DNA from: Lyngbya sp. HA4199-MV5
GTDB taxonomy: Bacteria > Cyanobacteriota > Cyanobacteriia > Leptolyngbyales > Leptolyngbyaceae
DNA: 64,000 nucleotides
Reading direction: 5' to 3'
Assembly: GCA_019359375.1 (NCBI GenBank)
Contig: JAHHHL010000013.1
Span: 1-64,000, forward strand
Shown: positions 1-9,354 of the stretch, one piece after another
Position numbering within the stretch: the first letter of the stretch is position 1
Layout of the letters: each line of letters begins with the position of its first letter
Position numbers and translations under genes: made by a program
The notes under the pieces: model-generated
What the model was told of the DNA's origin: nothing
The model's database searches: none
What the model saw: the letters and a program-made list of their open reading frames with translations, nothing else

Positions 1-92
1 TTCAAGTGCCCTTGGAGGACTTGCTTTAATTCGCTATATTGGCTCATAGGGTTTCTCAAGAGTGTGGTAATTCTGATGAAACCCTACCCTCC

Positions 93-1196
93 TCATCTTT
101 TCAAGCTTTTTGTCCCGTACTTAGGCTCCAAATAGATAATTCCATTTAAGCGACCTCTTTTGACTTCACTCCATTTATCATTTAGCTGATTAAATATGTA
201 TTGTGCTTTAATGCTATATTGAAGAGCTTCTGTATGTCTTCTCAGTTTAATTAAAACTTCTGAAAGCTGTGTCTCTATAGTTGCAATCCACTCCTTCTCA
301 TCGACTGAGAGTGTTGCTAGTGCTTGTTTATAGTAGGTTATAGCCTCCTCTGGCTTGTCTTGATGCCAAGCTAAAAGTTCAGCAATCCGAAAAGCAGTTT
401 TTGCTTGTGCAAACTTTGTTGTCTTGCCTTCCCAAGGTTGTTCATTCTGTTGACTCCATAAAAGAAGCGCTTCCTTATAGGCTTGAATAGCCTGTTCCCA
501 CTTCTCTAATTGACTAGAAGAATCAGCCAGCCAATAGAGAGTATTTGCTGCTGCTGCCCATTGACCCGCCTTCTTCCACAACTTCAATGCTTGACTATAA
601 TGGTCTATTCCTGATTGCCATTGGTGCATATCATCATAAGCTGCTCCTAACGAGTGAAGTGTTTTTGCTTCATTTTCTTGATCTTTTACCGCTTCAAATA
701 GGCGCAGAGACTTTTTAAGGTAATTGACTGCTTCTTGAGGCTTCCGCAATTTTATATAAATAGCACCAATATTATTAAGAGCAGCACCTTCCAGGTTTTG
801 TTCTGCCGATTCTTTAAACAACCATTGTGCTCTTTCCAAAATTGGAATTGCTTACTCTAATAACTTCGGAGTGTTTTGATCTAAAAGTTTTCTACCTTCT
901 TGCAAGAGTTTGTATCTGTTCTCACCTAGCTGTGGCGTTGTAGTGGTTAGCTGTTGTGCCGATAAATCTGATTGTTGCGCCACTCTTGTCGGACTTGCCA
1001 ACGCTCCTTCAGCTAACCCTAACCCCAGCAAAATGTACCCAGCCAGTACCAAACCTTGACCACTTGACCGAACTAGCCACTGCAAATCTCGACAGCGTTT
1101 ACCAGAATTGGCGATTCGTGTAGAAAACCTTCCCTTGCTAAACCGTTCCATCCGCCTCCAACCCCCTAAGCAGCCCAGTTTCCCTTGCATCGCCAA
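93..1196 (-). pseudogene. Secreted TPR-repeat protein interrupted by an in-frame TAA
   Basis: Two reading frames lie head to tail in one phase. The upstream part (852-1196) has a basic N-terminus and a hydrophobic signal segment ending ALASP, followed by a linker. After TAA at 852-854 the same frame continues (AIPILERAQWLF) into about 250 residues of tetratricopeptide repeats with typical A-LNN-G-Y and A-A-Y-AL patterns. CAA to TAA is the simplest lesion, because LLEQAIPILERA would be a normal helix. The likely original start is the ATG near 1151. Cyanobacterial proteins of this layout often carry a CHAT protease after the repeats; here the frame ends after the TPRs with no CHAT domain. Protein-protein interaction outside the cytoplasm is the family expectation. 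It may be a pseudogene, or a sequencing error. Confidence 0.7.
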
Positions 1197-1250
1197 TTAT
1201 AGCGATAAAGCCTAGAGCCACAACCACCGTTACCGCTTAGGTAACCAGCT

Positions 1251-1676
1251 TTAATCTTTGGGGGGATGCCATCCACTCGATACCCATCGTTTTCGAGCTG
1301 CCCGAATGGTTGCTCGATTCATCTGCAACGCCACTACGGTAGCTCGTCCAATCCCCGTTAGCCCTTCCACTCGCGTACCATCTTCACTCCACGCAAAGTG
1401 TTCTACCCAACTTCGACCACGAGGATTAAACAGTGGCACAACGGTTCCAGTCAAAGGATCGGCAAATTCCGTCAAATCTGATTTGAATTCGTTGCAGGCT
1501 CGACACGCCAAGCAAATGTTTGCAAACGTCGTTTCTCCACCCTTTGACCTTGGCAGAATGTGGTCAAACGACAAATCAATCCCACTGACCACGGCTTGCG
1601 TCAAACAGTAACAACAACGACCGCGATCGCTTGCCTCAACTTGTTTACGTAACTCAACTGAAATGTAGCTAGACAC
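1251..1676 (-). CDS. HNH endonuclease
   Basis: The 141-residue protein has the classical small HNH layout: a CxxC zinc pair (C21, C24), the catalytic DHILPRSKGG segment (D38-H39), an asparagine at 53, and a second CxxC (C58, C61) followed by N62. The C-terminal half (residues 75-141) is basic and tryptophan-rich, as in the cyanobacterial HNH family that cleaves DNA nonspecifically or acts in mobile elements. Its start lies 6 bp downstream of the stop of the 133-residue gene at 1683-2084, so the two are probably one transcript. The real substrate is unknown. Confidence 0.88.
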   Translation of the reverse strand: MSSYISVELRKQVEASDRGRCCYCLTQAVVSGIDLSFDHILPRSKGGETTFANICLACRACNEFKSDLTEFADPLTGTVVPLFNPRGRSWVEHFAWSEDGTRVEGLTGIGRATVVALQMNRATIRAARKRWVSSGWHPPKD

Positions 1677-1682
1677 AAGTTT

Positions 1683-2084
1683 TCAAGGATGGGGAACCAG
1701 ATGACCGCGCCAGCGCAATAAAACTACTGTATGGGCTTTACGGAGCATAAAAGCATCTGCGGCTTGCCTTAACTCAGTCAACTCTAGTTTCTCGCTATCG
1801 CTCAAGGCACCTTCTTGGTTCCGGTCTAACAATTCATCATAGCGAGTCATTTCAGCCGAGGAGCGATGACTGCGAGCGATCGCCCAAAGTGCTGCATCAT
1901 CCAAGCGATCCAGCGCGGCTAAATTGGCTTGAAACTCTTCGGGAACATCATCCCAATCTGGCGGACTTCCCACCTTTAACGCATGAATAATCACCTCTTC
2001 CAACGGTCGCTGGGTCGCCTGAGCAGTGTTAACCAAGCGTTGATAGAGTCGTTCTGGAAGTTGTAGGGTAATAGGTGCAGGCAC
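1683..2084 (-). CDS. Small hypothetical protein upstream of the HNH nuclease
   Basis: The GTG at 2084 is preferred over an ATG at 2189, because residues from PAPITLQLPERLYQRL onward read as a compact domain: an N-terminal ribbon-helix-helix-like segment (LPERLYQRLVNTA), then helices with SDSEKLELTELRQAADAF. The same kind of leucine-glutamate-rich tail is seen in the protein at 60051-60401. Proteins of this kind often precede HNH genes in cyanobacteria, so an antitoxin-like or partner role is plausible, but that is inference from position. No catalytic motif is visible. Confidence 0.6.
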   Translation of the reverse strand: MPAPITLQLPERLYQRLVNTAQATQRPLEEVIIHALKVGSPPDWDDVPEEFQANLAALDRLDDAALWAIARSHRSSAEMTRYDELLDRNQEGALSDSEKLELTELRQAADAFMLRKAHTVVLLRWRGHLVPHP

Positions 2085-2231
2085 GAGTTTGATTTCTTTA
2101 AACCACCTGTATTGTATCGAATCAAGCGGTTTCCATGCCTTTCCTTCCTGGAAATGTACCGCATCAGCAAGACCCAACTGCTGGTTCAACCTGGGAAGTC
2201 GTCAAGCAACGATTAGGCTTCCCTCAATAAG

Positions 2232-2927
2232 CTACTTCTGCTCCGATAGCTGCTGTACAAACGCTGCTTGCTCTGGCGACACCAACCCTTCCTGCAACAC
2301 CATCAGCACTCGTGCCATACCCCCTGTCAACAAAGCCTCTACCGCTAGCCACAACCCCGGAAAGACCCGACTGCGAATCACCCCCTGCTCATCAACAGGC
2401 AGTGGCACATACTCTCCTTCCTGCAAATAAAACCAGTCCAGCTTTTGCTCAAAGACCTGCCAGACGATGTACTCCTTAATGCCATTGCGACGATACGCAC
2501 GTTTTTTATCCCCCAGATCGATCGCTGCGCTACTTGCCGCAATCTCTGCCACCAATTCCGGTGCCCCTTCCACATAATCATCCTCACTCAGCCGCGCCTG
2601 ACCACCGCACTGCTCCTCAATCAGCAACACCGCATCCGGTTGCGGTTCATTGTCCAAATCTAGACGCACCGTTGGGTTATCGCCAAGCTCGACACCTGGA
2701 GTGGCGATCTTATACGTCCACAGCCAACCTATGATATTGCCGTGGGGCTGTCCATGACTTCTAAACCGTAAAGCCGCTGCCACGTAGACTACTCCTTCGA
2801 TCAATTCGGCTTTTTTCAGATGAGGCATGGCATTATAACGCCGCTCAAATTCGTAGCGATTCAGGCGATCGCCACTTTCCAATTGAGGAATCGGTAGCGG
2901 CTTCTGTTGGGGCGGTGTTTTGACCAT
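2232..2927 (-). CDS. Uma2 family (DUF820) PD-(D/E)xK nuclease-like protein
   Basis: The order of segments matches Uma2: an N-terminal strand with KKAELIEGVVY, a conserved HG segment, LDLDNEPQPDAVLLIEE with the acidic D of the nuclease core, PELVAEIAASSAAIDLGDKK (the E-x-S-K region), and YIVW followed by a C-terminal tail on turnover. The family is hugely expanded in cyanobacteria; the fold is restriction-like but the biological role is unsettled. ATG 2927 is chosen; an in-frame GTG at 2963 would add 12 residues. Standalone gene on the minus strand. Confidence 0.85.
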   Translation of the reverse strand: MVKTPPQQKPLPIPQLESGDRLNRYEFERRYNAMPHLKKAELIEGVVYVAAALRFRSHGQPHGNIIGWLWTYKIATPGVELGDNPTVRLDLDNEPQPDAVLLIEEQCGGQARLSEDDYVEGAPELVAEIAASSAAIDLGDKKRAYRRNGIKEYIVWQVFEQKLDWFYLQEGEYVPLPVDEQGVIRSRVFPGLWLAVEALLTGGMARVLMVLQEGLVSPEQAAFVQQLSEQK

Positions 2928-3145
2928 CGTTTGTTTAGTGAGTTCGGGTTTCCAAACCGACACCTTTTAATCCTAGCGGCTATTTCTACAACTCTCCCCC
3001 AAGGTGGTCTTACGTTTCTCCTAACCCCTTTGAGGGAGTTTCGCCAACGGAGAATCGACTCCACTCAACTACTTACACGTTCTCTGTATGCGATGTATCT
3101 TAACGGCGGGTAATGGTTCATTCCGAGTAAGTCATCTTCCATCAG

Positions 3146-6100
3146 CTATTCCCACGCTTCGAGTTCAGTGACCCAATACTGAATAAGGGCGGAAATTTGC
3201 GATCGCCTTGCTTCAAACGTTGCCGCAATCCAGATGAAGATTAATCCCAGCAAAATGCCTAATGCCCACAGCAGCAGTGAGTAATCATCAATAAAGCGCC
3301 AGAGCTGACGCAACACCTGGAGCATAAAAACCGCTGTGCCGACAAACAGAAACGCCCGAATTCGCAAGACTAAACCCGCCAGAATGAATCCAAGCTGAAG
3401 CCCAATACTGAGAAAGCCCAGTAAGAGAGGTGAAACACCCGTAATGCCCACTTCTGCCTGGTAAAACGCCGTTAAGCAGACCAGAGCCGTTGCCAAGCTT
3501 CGTAAAAGATGGCGTTTGTCACGATCGCTCGCTGCACTCAATGCTGGATCAACCTGGGCGAGATACAGCAAAGACGCGCTGCCTAATGCTGCAACCCACA
3601 ATGGTTCAGTTGTTCCCAGCGAATCAAGCCACCGCAGCACTGCCCAATCTGCCAGCAATACCCCGATGTAACTGAGGCGCACCTGCCGTTCTGCTTTTGC
3701 CAACCACGCATAGAACGCTGCCACAATCAGCAGACCCTGAACCGCGATCGTGCCCAGCGTCAGCACCGTCACCGCAACGGGCAAAATCGCCGCCGATCGC
3801 TCCCACGGTTCACGCTGCCAGCCCCACCGTCGCCAAGGCAATCGATACAGCCCAAACGCTAGCCCTGCCGCGATCGTCCCTCCCCAGGTTAGCAATGTCG
3901 CATCGGGCAAGAACTGGTGGAGCAGATGAGTGAGCGCGGCGATCGCTTCAATGATGCCTGCGTAAATCCAGAAAGGGTGTGGGGTGTGGGGTGTGGGGTG
4001 TGGAATGGATGAAAACTCTCCCTCTGCCTCCCCTGCCCCTCTCTCCCCTCTCCCTTCTCCCCTCCCCTCTCTCCCCATTGCCAAGGCATACGCTGCTAAT
4101 ATCGCTACAATCCCCGTCCACAGCCATGCTCCAGAGCTACTCAGGGAGATGATCAGGGCTACAGGCATAAGCGCACTGCCCAGCACCCAATGCCCATGAG
4201 CGATGATGGCGACTTCTCGACCAGCTAAGCGTAAGTAAGGCACCAGCCAGCGTTGCAGAAGCCGAGTGACAATCGCGATCGCCGCTGCCAGTCCCGCCAT
4301 GAGGACAATTCCATCCCCTGCTTCGCCGCCTTTTGCCTGCGAAAGTTGATAAATCAACAGTTCATACGCCGCGATCGTTCCACCCAAGACCGACAGATAC
4401 ACCAGTGGCCTAAACGGTTGTCGCCGCCCTACGCCAATCCCTACAAGCACGGCTGCCAGAGTGTAAAGTCCAGTCGTTGCGGTGAAGGAACGATGCTGGA
4501 GGGACAATCCGATCAGGGCGTAGAGGAGAGGAATGAGGTGCCAACTGGAGGGAGGAGAAGGATAAAGGATAAAGGATGAAGGATGAGCTGGTTCTGTTTC
4601 AGGATTGCCCCTTAGACCCTCCTCATTCCCGACTCCCCGATTAACCATCCACCACTCTCCCAGCAATTGCGTTCCCAATCCCATCGCCAGATTGGCGATC
4701 GCCACCGCATCCAGCGATCGTCCAGTCAGTGAGACAATGCCTGTGATGATGAGTTCCAAGCTCCAGGCGATCGCGTAGAAGCTAGCATTCTGAGGTCGTC
4801 GCCAGGTGCGATAGCTGGTTGCAGCGAACAGAATACATGCCGCTGTTAGGTACTGCCAGTGAGGAGTTTCAAAGATGTAGACCGCCAGATGACAGAGCGT
4901 CAAGAAGATTAGGGTTAGTACTGCAAGCGCGATCGCCCATCCATCGGTTGCCTGTCGATAGAGAGTCGCTAACACCGTTTCTCGCGTTCTGAGCCAACCC
5001 CACAGTAACCAAAGCAGCAGCAGGGCGATCGCCAGCAGATTTACGCTCAGTTCAATGGTCAGCGAGTCTCCAACGCTTTCCCAGATGACATCGGCAGCAA
5101 ACGCCAGCCCAAAGCCGATCGTGATGATGGCTGTACTCAACTGTCGCAACTGATGGGTATTGATGACCATCAGCACAAACGCCGTTCCTAAACCAGTCAG
5201 TTGTGCTGGCATAGAATTGAACATCAAGACCTGCACTAAAAACAGGGCAATTACGCTCAGAACGCTTGCCGATCGACGTTGTGGCAAACCTCTGCGGCTT
5301 CCCAAGACTGTTAACGCGATCGGGGTCACTAACCAGATGCTGCCCCATACGGTTGTCGTTGGGTTCCAAAACAGGCGGCGCAAAAGCCCCCAAAGCGTCC
5401 ACTCAGGCAAAACACTGGCAAATAAGAGTAAGTAGCTGGTGGCAGCGAGAAGAAGACCTGCGTGCCAGGTGGTTTGTTGCCAGAGGGGGAGAGGTGTGAG
5501 GTGTGAGGTGTAAGGTGTGGGGGAGTCGGAGGGGGAAGGGGGTGTAGGGTGTGGGGTGTGGGGTGTGAGGAGGCTGGCGCTGAGTGTCCATTCGATGATC
5601 GCGCCGACGAGTAGAAGCGCTGCCCAGGTGTTTTGGCTGAGGTTAGGGAGGCACAGGTGGATGAGGGAGGCGATCGCGGCTAACCCGGTGCCATGTGTCA
5701 GATAAATGAGGAATGCTTCTGAACGAGTGCGCCCTCGTAAAACGCTAATCAGCGTGAAGGTGGAAAGAATCAGATTGAGCGATCGTGTCCACCCATTCCC
5801 AAAACTTACCGCTGTCAGGGCAAGCCCCAAGCCGAATGCCAGCCATTCTGCCTGTTTTGCCAGTTCTGGTTGTTGCCACCGACGGAGCCGACCCGACAGC
5901 CATACGGTTAACACCAGGTAGGGGAAAAACCATAGACCCAGTAGCGCGATCGGCATTCCTGCTTGACCCGCTAATCGAATACTGGTGCCAATCAGCCCTT
6001 GTTGCCAGGGGAGCGGTACCGCACGCCACAGCAGCCAAACGGTTTGCAGCCCCACAAACCAACCTGCTGTGAGATACGTCCCCTGCCCCGATCGTCGCCA

Positions 6101-7396
6101 AGAATCTGCCAGCAGCCACAGGCTCAACCCACTAATGGCGATCGCCTGCCAGGGTGGAGTCACCGTCACCGCAATCAGCCAGCCCACCAGCAGCAGCCCG
6201 ACACCACCCCGCTGCCACCCAAGCCGACTCGCATCCTGTCGCCCCAACCAGCACAGCAACCACCCACAGATTCCCACTGCCAAACCCAGTCGGTTAATGG
6301 GTACACCTGCGGCTAAAACGGCGCGAGCGAGGAGGAGCAGGGTGGCGATCGCGATCGTGATGGTGGAGAGGGAGAGAGGAGAGGGGAGAGGAGTGAGGAG
6401 TGAGATGGAGGAAGCAGGGGAAGCGGCTGGAGCAGGGGAAGAAACATCTACAGCCGCTGAATCTTCCTGAACCTCTGTCTCTTCAGATGCCGCTTCTGCC
6501 TCCTGCCTTCTGCCTCCTGCCTCCTGCCTTCCCACTCCCGACTCCCGACTCCCAACTCCCAACTCCCTATCTTGCCCAACCAACGCGATCGTTGCCCCAA
6601 TCGTCCCCACATACGTCGCTACCAGCGGAAAGCCATCCCAACCCCAACCCCAGTGCAGCCAGCTTAGAGCGATCGCCATCCCCAAGGTAAGCCTTTCCCT
6701 TTTCCCTACCCTCTCACCCCCACTCCCTACTCCCCGCTCCCCACTCGCTCCTTTCAACAACTGCATGGTGATTCCTGTCAAAACCAGCGCCGCGATCGCT
6801 GCGATCGCCCAGCCCAGACCACTGCTCAAAAGCCGAAAGCCATCCATCATCCAGAAGTTGACAGGAATGATCAGCAGCGTGGCGATCTGGAGCATTCGTG
6901 CTGTCAACCGCAAATTGGGCTGTCGTCCTGCCCAGGCACTCGCTGCCCAGAATGCCAGCGTGTAGGCAAATAAAATCCCGTACTGCCCGACTGGGGAGAA
7001 ATTGCGCCACTGAGTTGCCGCCAGCACCCCAGACGACACCACCACCATGAACACGCCCAAAAACAGCAGCCAGATCACGCTGACTTCCGCCATGAAGGAC
7101 TGGATGCCACGGGCGATCGGGCTTGGTTCTCTTGTTGGTTCTCTTGGCGCACCTGCTCCCACTGCTTCAGGTGCCGCTTCGGTCACAAAATCATTGGCAA
7201 CAACGAAATCATCCCCCGATCGCACCACAGCTACTGCTGGTAATGGGCACACGAGATGATCCGCGCAGATTTGCAGAACCGTTGCCTCCGACAGTAGCCC
7301 TAACCGCAGCCAAACGTCTAAGCCTTCCAAAAGGTTGGGATGTCCAGAGCGGACGACAAGCTCAAAAATAATGGGGCGATCGGACGGAGAAACCAT
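3146..7396 (-). CDS. Very large polytopic membrane protein with internal heptamer-encoded inserts
   Basis: The 1416-residue product has a soluble N-terminal part of about 100 residues (ELVVRSGHPNLLEGLD, then LRLGLLSEATVLQ) and then an almost unbroken series of hydrophobic helices to the C-terminus. It resembles the large DUF2157-like membrane proteins of cyanobacteria, but I am not sure of the family and no function is claimed. At least five hydrophilic, low-complexity stretches interrupt the helices, near 3975-4076, 4520-4650, 5488-5572, 6359-6580 and 6700-6750. They are encoded by 7-base repeats (PHTPHPT-, RRQEAEG- and GVGSRES-type peptides) and lie where extramembrane loops are expected. 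The frame is open throughout, so the gene looks functional. Confidence 0.8.
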   Translation of the reverse strand: MVSPSDRPIIFELVVRSGHPNLLEGLDVWLRLGLLSEATVLQICADHLVCPLPAVAVVRSGDDFVVANDFVTEAAPEAVGAGAPREPTREPSPIARGIQSFMAEVSVIWLLFLGVFMVVVSSGVLAATQWRNFSPVGQYGILFAYTLAFWAASAWAGRQPNLRLTARMLQIATLLIIPVNFWMMDGFRLLSSGLGWAIAAIAALVLTGITMQLLKGASGERGVGSGGERVGKRERLTLGMAIALSWLHWGWGWDGFPLVATYVGTIGATIALVGQDRELGVGSRESGVGRQEAGGRRQEAEAASEETEVQEDSAAVDVSSPAPAASPASSISLLTPLPSPLSLSTITIAIATLLLLARAVLAAGVPINRLGLAVGICGWLLCWLGRQDASRLGWQRGGVGLLLVGWLIAVTVTPPWQAIAISGLSLWLLADSWRRSGQGTYLTAGWFVGLQTVWLLWRAVPLPWQQGLIGTSIRLAGQAGMPIALLGLWFFPYLVLTVWLSGRLRRWQQPELAKQAEWLAFGLGLALTAVSFGNGWTRSLNLILSTFTLISVLRGRTRSEAFLIYLTHGTGLAAIASLIHLCLPNLSQNTWAALLLVGAIIEWTLSASLLTPHTPHPTPPSPSDSPTPYTSHLTPLPLWQQTTWHAGLLLAATSYLLLFASVLPEWTLWGLLRRLFWNPTTTVWGSIWLVTPIALTVLGSRRGLPQRRSASVLSVIALFLVQVLMFNSMPAQLTGLGTAFVLMVINTHQLRQLSTAIITIGFGLAFAADVIWESVGDSLTIELSVNLLAIALLLLWLLWGWLRTRETVLATLYRQATDGWAIALAVLTLIFLTLCHLAVYIFETPHWQYLTAACILFAATSYRTWRRPQNASFYAIAWSLELIITGIVSLTGRSLDAVAIANLAMGLGTQLLGEWWMVNRGVGNEEGLRGNPETEPAHPSSFILYPSPPSSWHLIPLLYALIGLSLQHRSFTATTGLYTLAAVLVGIGVGRRQPFRPLVYLSVLGGTIAAYELLIYQLSQAKGGEAGDGIVLMAGLAAAIAIVTRLLQRWLVPYLRLAGREVAIIAHGHWVLGSALMPVALIISLSSSGAWLWTGIVAILAAYALAMGREGRGEGRGERGAGEAEGEFSSIPHPTPHTPHPFWIYAGIIEAIAALTHLLHQFLPDATLLTWGGTIAAGLAFGLYRLPWRRWGWQREPWERSAAILPVAVTVLTLGTIAVQGLLIVAAFYAWLAKAERQVRLSYIGVLLADWAVLRWLDSLGTTEPLWVAALGSASLLYLAQVDPALSAASDRDKRHLLRSLATALVCLTAFYQAEVGITGVSPLLLGFLSIGLQLGFILAGLVLRIRAFLFVGTAVFMLQVLRQLWRFIDDYSLLLWALGILLGLIFIWIAATFEARRSQISALIQYWVTELEAWE
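3975..4076 (-). repeat. Heptamer (STRR) insert inside the polytopic membrane protein gene
   Basis: On the plus strand GGGGTGT units occur in tandem, followed by CCCCTCT/CCCTTCT-type units. In the gene they encode a G/R/E-rich stretch, then [10 protein letters not shown]. Three heptamers make seven codons, so the frame is kept over the block. Confidence 0.85.
5488..5572 (-). repeat. Heptamer insert (GGGGTGT/GTGAGGT type) in the membrane protein gene
   Basis: Degenerate GTGAGGT units pass into GGGGTGT units on the plus strand. The gene reads them as [15 protein letters not shown] and similar proline/histidine-rich sequence between two hydrophobic helices. Confidence 0.85.
6359..6580 (-). repeat. 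Long composite heptamer cassette in the membrane protein gene
   Basis: The cassette contains CTGCCTC/CTGCCTT units (about 6495-6531), then ACTCCCG/ACTCCCA units (6533-6568), flanked by GGAGAGG-type units (6365-6410). It encodes SRESGVGRQEAGGRRQ and an acidic/serine-proline stretch between membrane helices. Confidence 0.85.
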
Positions 7397-7511
7397 TGCG
7401 TGTTGAGAGAGTGAAACGTCATTAACTGTGAGGCAGCGTTAGGTTAGCGATGGGAATGGCAACCTGATGTATCTGTGAGTGTTCCAAATTCTGTGAGTGT
7501 TCCACATCAGG

Positions 7512-8117
7512 CTAGCCCGAAGCCTCTCTCAAAAGCAGGCTTAAGGCACGGCGAACATAGACCGTCCAGGCTTCCGATGTCGGTTGAAAGATCAAGGCAT
7601 AGAGCATAATGCCGCTCATCGTATCGAAGACTAAACCTGGATCTAGATCTTTCTGAACCTCATCTCTTGTCTTGGCTCGCTCAATCACAACCGCAAACGC
7701 TTGTCGTCGAGGTTGTAGGTATTTTGTCCAATAAATCTGAGCAAACCCAGAGTTACTTGCTGCACTGCTAATAATCATGGCAACCGTTTGTCGCCCAAGC
7801 GGACTGAGCGTAATTTGTGCCGCGTTCTCAATTAATACATCAATGTCACTCCAGAGGTTTCCTGTATTAGGAATGATCACTTTTTCACGGATGCTCTCAA
7901 TGGCATCAGCCACCAGTTCTTCCTTGCCGTTGTAGCGTCGATAGATAGTAGTCTTTCCGACACCCGCGCGAGCCGCGATCGCCTCAATGCTCATCACCTC
8001 AAAACCAACTTCTGCCAGCAACTCTAAAGCCGCTTGCAAGATAGCTTGATGAGATTGGGCGCTCCGTGGTCTTCCAGGCAGCTTTTTACTCGCGTCATCC
8101 ATAGATGCTATATTCAT
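7512..8117 (-). CDS. TetR/AcrR family transcriptional regulator
   Basis: Residues 13-65 form a TetR helix-turn-helix domain (QAALELLAEVGFEVMSIEAI, then ARAGVGKTTIYRRYNGKEEL), and the remaining 130 residues are an all-helical ligand/dimer domain. It is divergently transcribed from the COQ4-like gene with about 25 bp between the starts. That gap holds a perfect 7-4-7 palindrome, so autorepression and repression of the neighbour are likely (inference from the usual TetR arrangement). ATG 8102 (MDDASKK) is an alternative start. The ligand cannot be predicted. Confidence 0.9.
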   Translation of the reverse strand: MNIASMDDASKKLPGRPRSAQSHQAILQAALELLAEVGFEVMSIEAIAARAGVGKTTIYRRYNGKEELVADAIESIREKVIIPNTGNLWSDIDVLIENAAQITLSPLGRQTVAMIISSAASNSGFAQIYWTKYLQPRRQAFAVVIERAKTRDEVQKDLDPGLVFDTMSGIMLYALIFQPTSEAWTVYVRRALSLLLREASG

Positions 8118-8119
8118 AA

Positions 8120-8137
8120 CGATACGGTTTCGTATCG
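8120..8137. promoter_or_regulatory. Probable TetR operator between tetR and the COQ4-like gene
   Basis: CGATACG-GTTT-CGTATCG is a perfect inverted repeat with 7-bp arms, lying between the two divergent start codons. Its size, spacing and position fit a TetR dimer site. Confidence 0.8.
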
Positions 8138-8142
8138 AAATA

Positions 8143-8646
8143 ATGCGTCAACCAGGTATGAATCAATCCCCTCGCTATATAGAGAAAGACAGCACTCAAA
8201 CCCTCCGAGAAGGCTTAGAGGAATACTATGCGCTTAATCCTCATCTCACTCCACCCAGCACCCAACCACCTAAATTTGCCAAAATCTTGCTGGCTCATGA
8301 TGCTGGTCATGTGATCTACGGCTGTGATACAGGAATGCATGACGAATTAAAACTATTACCGTTGTTTTGGTGGACGAGTGAGTGTACTTTTCAGCGGTTC
8401 CGTGAGATGAGAAAGACACCTGCCGTTGATGTCATGTATGACGACATGATCAGAGAGAAGGGTATTCTTTGGCTTTACGGAGAAATCGTCAGGGTGCTTC
8501 CTCCACTCATTCCAGAGTTAGTCTCAATTTGGTTTAAAACCCGCAAACGCCGCAATCGTGTTCCTTTCCTGGAGTTTGAGCCATTGCTCGATCGCTCTCT
8601 TCTAGATATTCGCCAAGAGTTTGATCTTTTACCGCTGCTTAAATAA
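8143..8646 (+). CDS. COQ4-like protein with HDxxH-X11-E metal motif
   Basis: The 167-residue protein contains H52-D53-x-x-H56 followed by exactly 11 residues and E68, the zinc motif of the COQ4 family. In eukaryotes and some bacteria COQ4 acts in ubiquinone biosynthesis. Cyanobacteria make plastoquinone, so the true substrate here is unknown and may be another lipid-like quinone or polyketide. The C-terminal part (ELVSIWFKTRKRRNRVPFLE) is basic. ATG 8143 or ATG 8158 could be the start. The gene is divergent from the TetR gene and most likely controlled by it. Confidence 0.65.
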   Translation: MRQPGMNQSPRYIEKDSTQTLREGLEEYYALNPHLTPPSTQPPKFAKILLAHDAGHVIYGCDTGMHDELKLLPLFWWTSECTFQRFREMRKTPAVDVMYDDMIREKGILWLYGEIVRVLPPLIPELVSIWFKTRKRRNRVPFLEFEPLLDRSLLDIRQEFDLLPLLK

Positions 8647-8662
8647 TTGAGTATGAGCTATT

Positions 8663-9295
8663 CTACCGTTGCTGCTGTACCCACTGTCGGAAGTTGATCT
8701 CAGCAGACACTTCATCTAACAACGCCGCTTCTAGAAATCGATACAAATCTGTTTTTTCAACTAGAGGGAAAGTAGGCGAGCGATCGCGTTCAACATAAGC
8801 ACCATCCACCAAGCACAAAATTTTCCACGCCTGCCCATTAAACCGCCAAAATTCTGATACGCCCATGCTGGCATAGAGTCGATTTTTGTTGATATCTGTG
8901 TGCGTAATATCGACTTCAACGACAAGATCTGGAGGCGGATCGCGCTCTAAATCAATTTCGTGATCCGCAACTAGCGCGTAATTTTGAATGTAGTAACCGT
9001 TATCTGGCTCGGCACTTTTAAGTAAGTCTTCGCGATCGAGCGTTGTTGACCCCATCGTCTTGATTTTCATGCCCAGTTCTACTACCAGAATTAAGATAAA
9101 TCGTTCAATCAACCGTGCATAGCGCTCATGACTTTCAAGCGGCATGGTAATTTCTAACACTCCATCGTCATAAATGAAACGAGCACGGGTGCGCTCGGTG
9201 AGCAACTGCTGAATTTGCTTAAACGATTGCCAATCGAGATCACGAAAGGTAATACGCTTTTCGCCGATTGGTTTGGAAGGAGACTCTAGCAGCAT
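8663..9295 (-). CDS. Uma2 family protein
   Basis: The 210-residue product starts with the Uma2 pattern ITFRDLDWQSFKQIQQLL, RARFIYDDGVLEITMP and SHERYARLIERFI. The nuclease-like core is seen in DNGYYIQNYA and PPPDLVVEVDITHTDINK, and the protein ends with a FRQWVQQQR helix. It is a different subgroup from the Uma2 protein at 2232-2927, since sequence similarity is low. It converges with the COQ4-like gene (16 bp apart). Function unknown. Confidence 0.87.
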   Translation of the reverse strand: MLLESPSKPIGEKRITFRDLDWQSFKQIQQLLTERTRARFIYDDGVLEITMPLESHERYARLIERFILILVVELGMKIKTMGSTTLDREDLLKSAEPDNGYYIQNYALVADHEIDLERDPPPDLVVEVDITHTDINKNRLYASMGVSEFWRFNGQAWKILCLVDGAYVERDRSPTFPLVEKTDLYRFLEAALLDEVSAEINFRQWVQQQR

Positions 9296-9354
9296 GGCAA
9301 TGACCTCACCTCAGTGATAAAGGGGTAGGGACGTTACATAGACGAGAATTTAAG

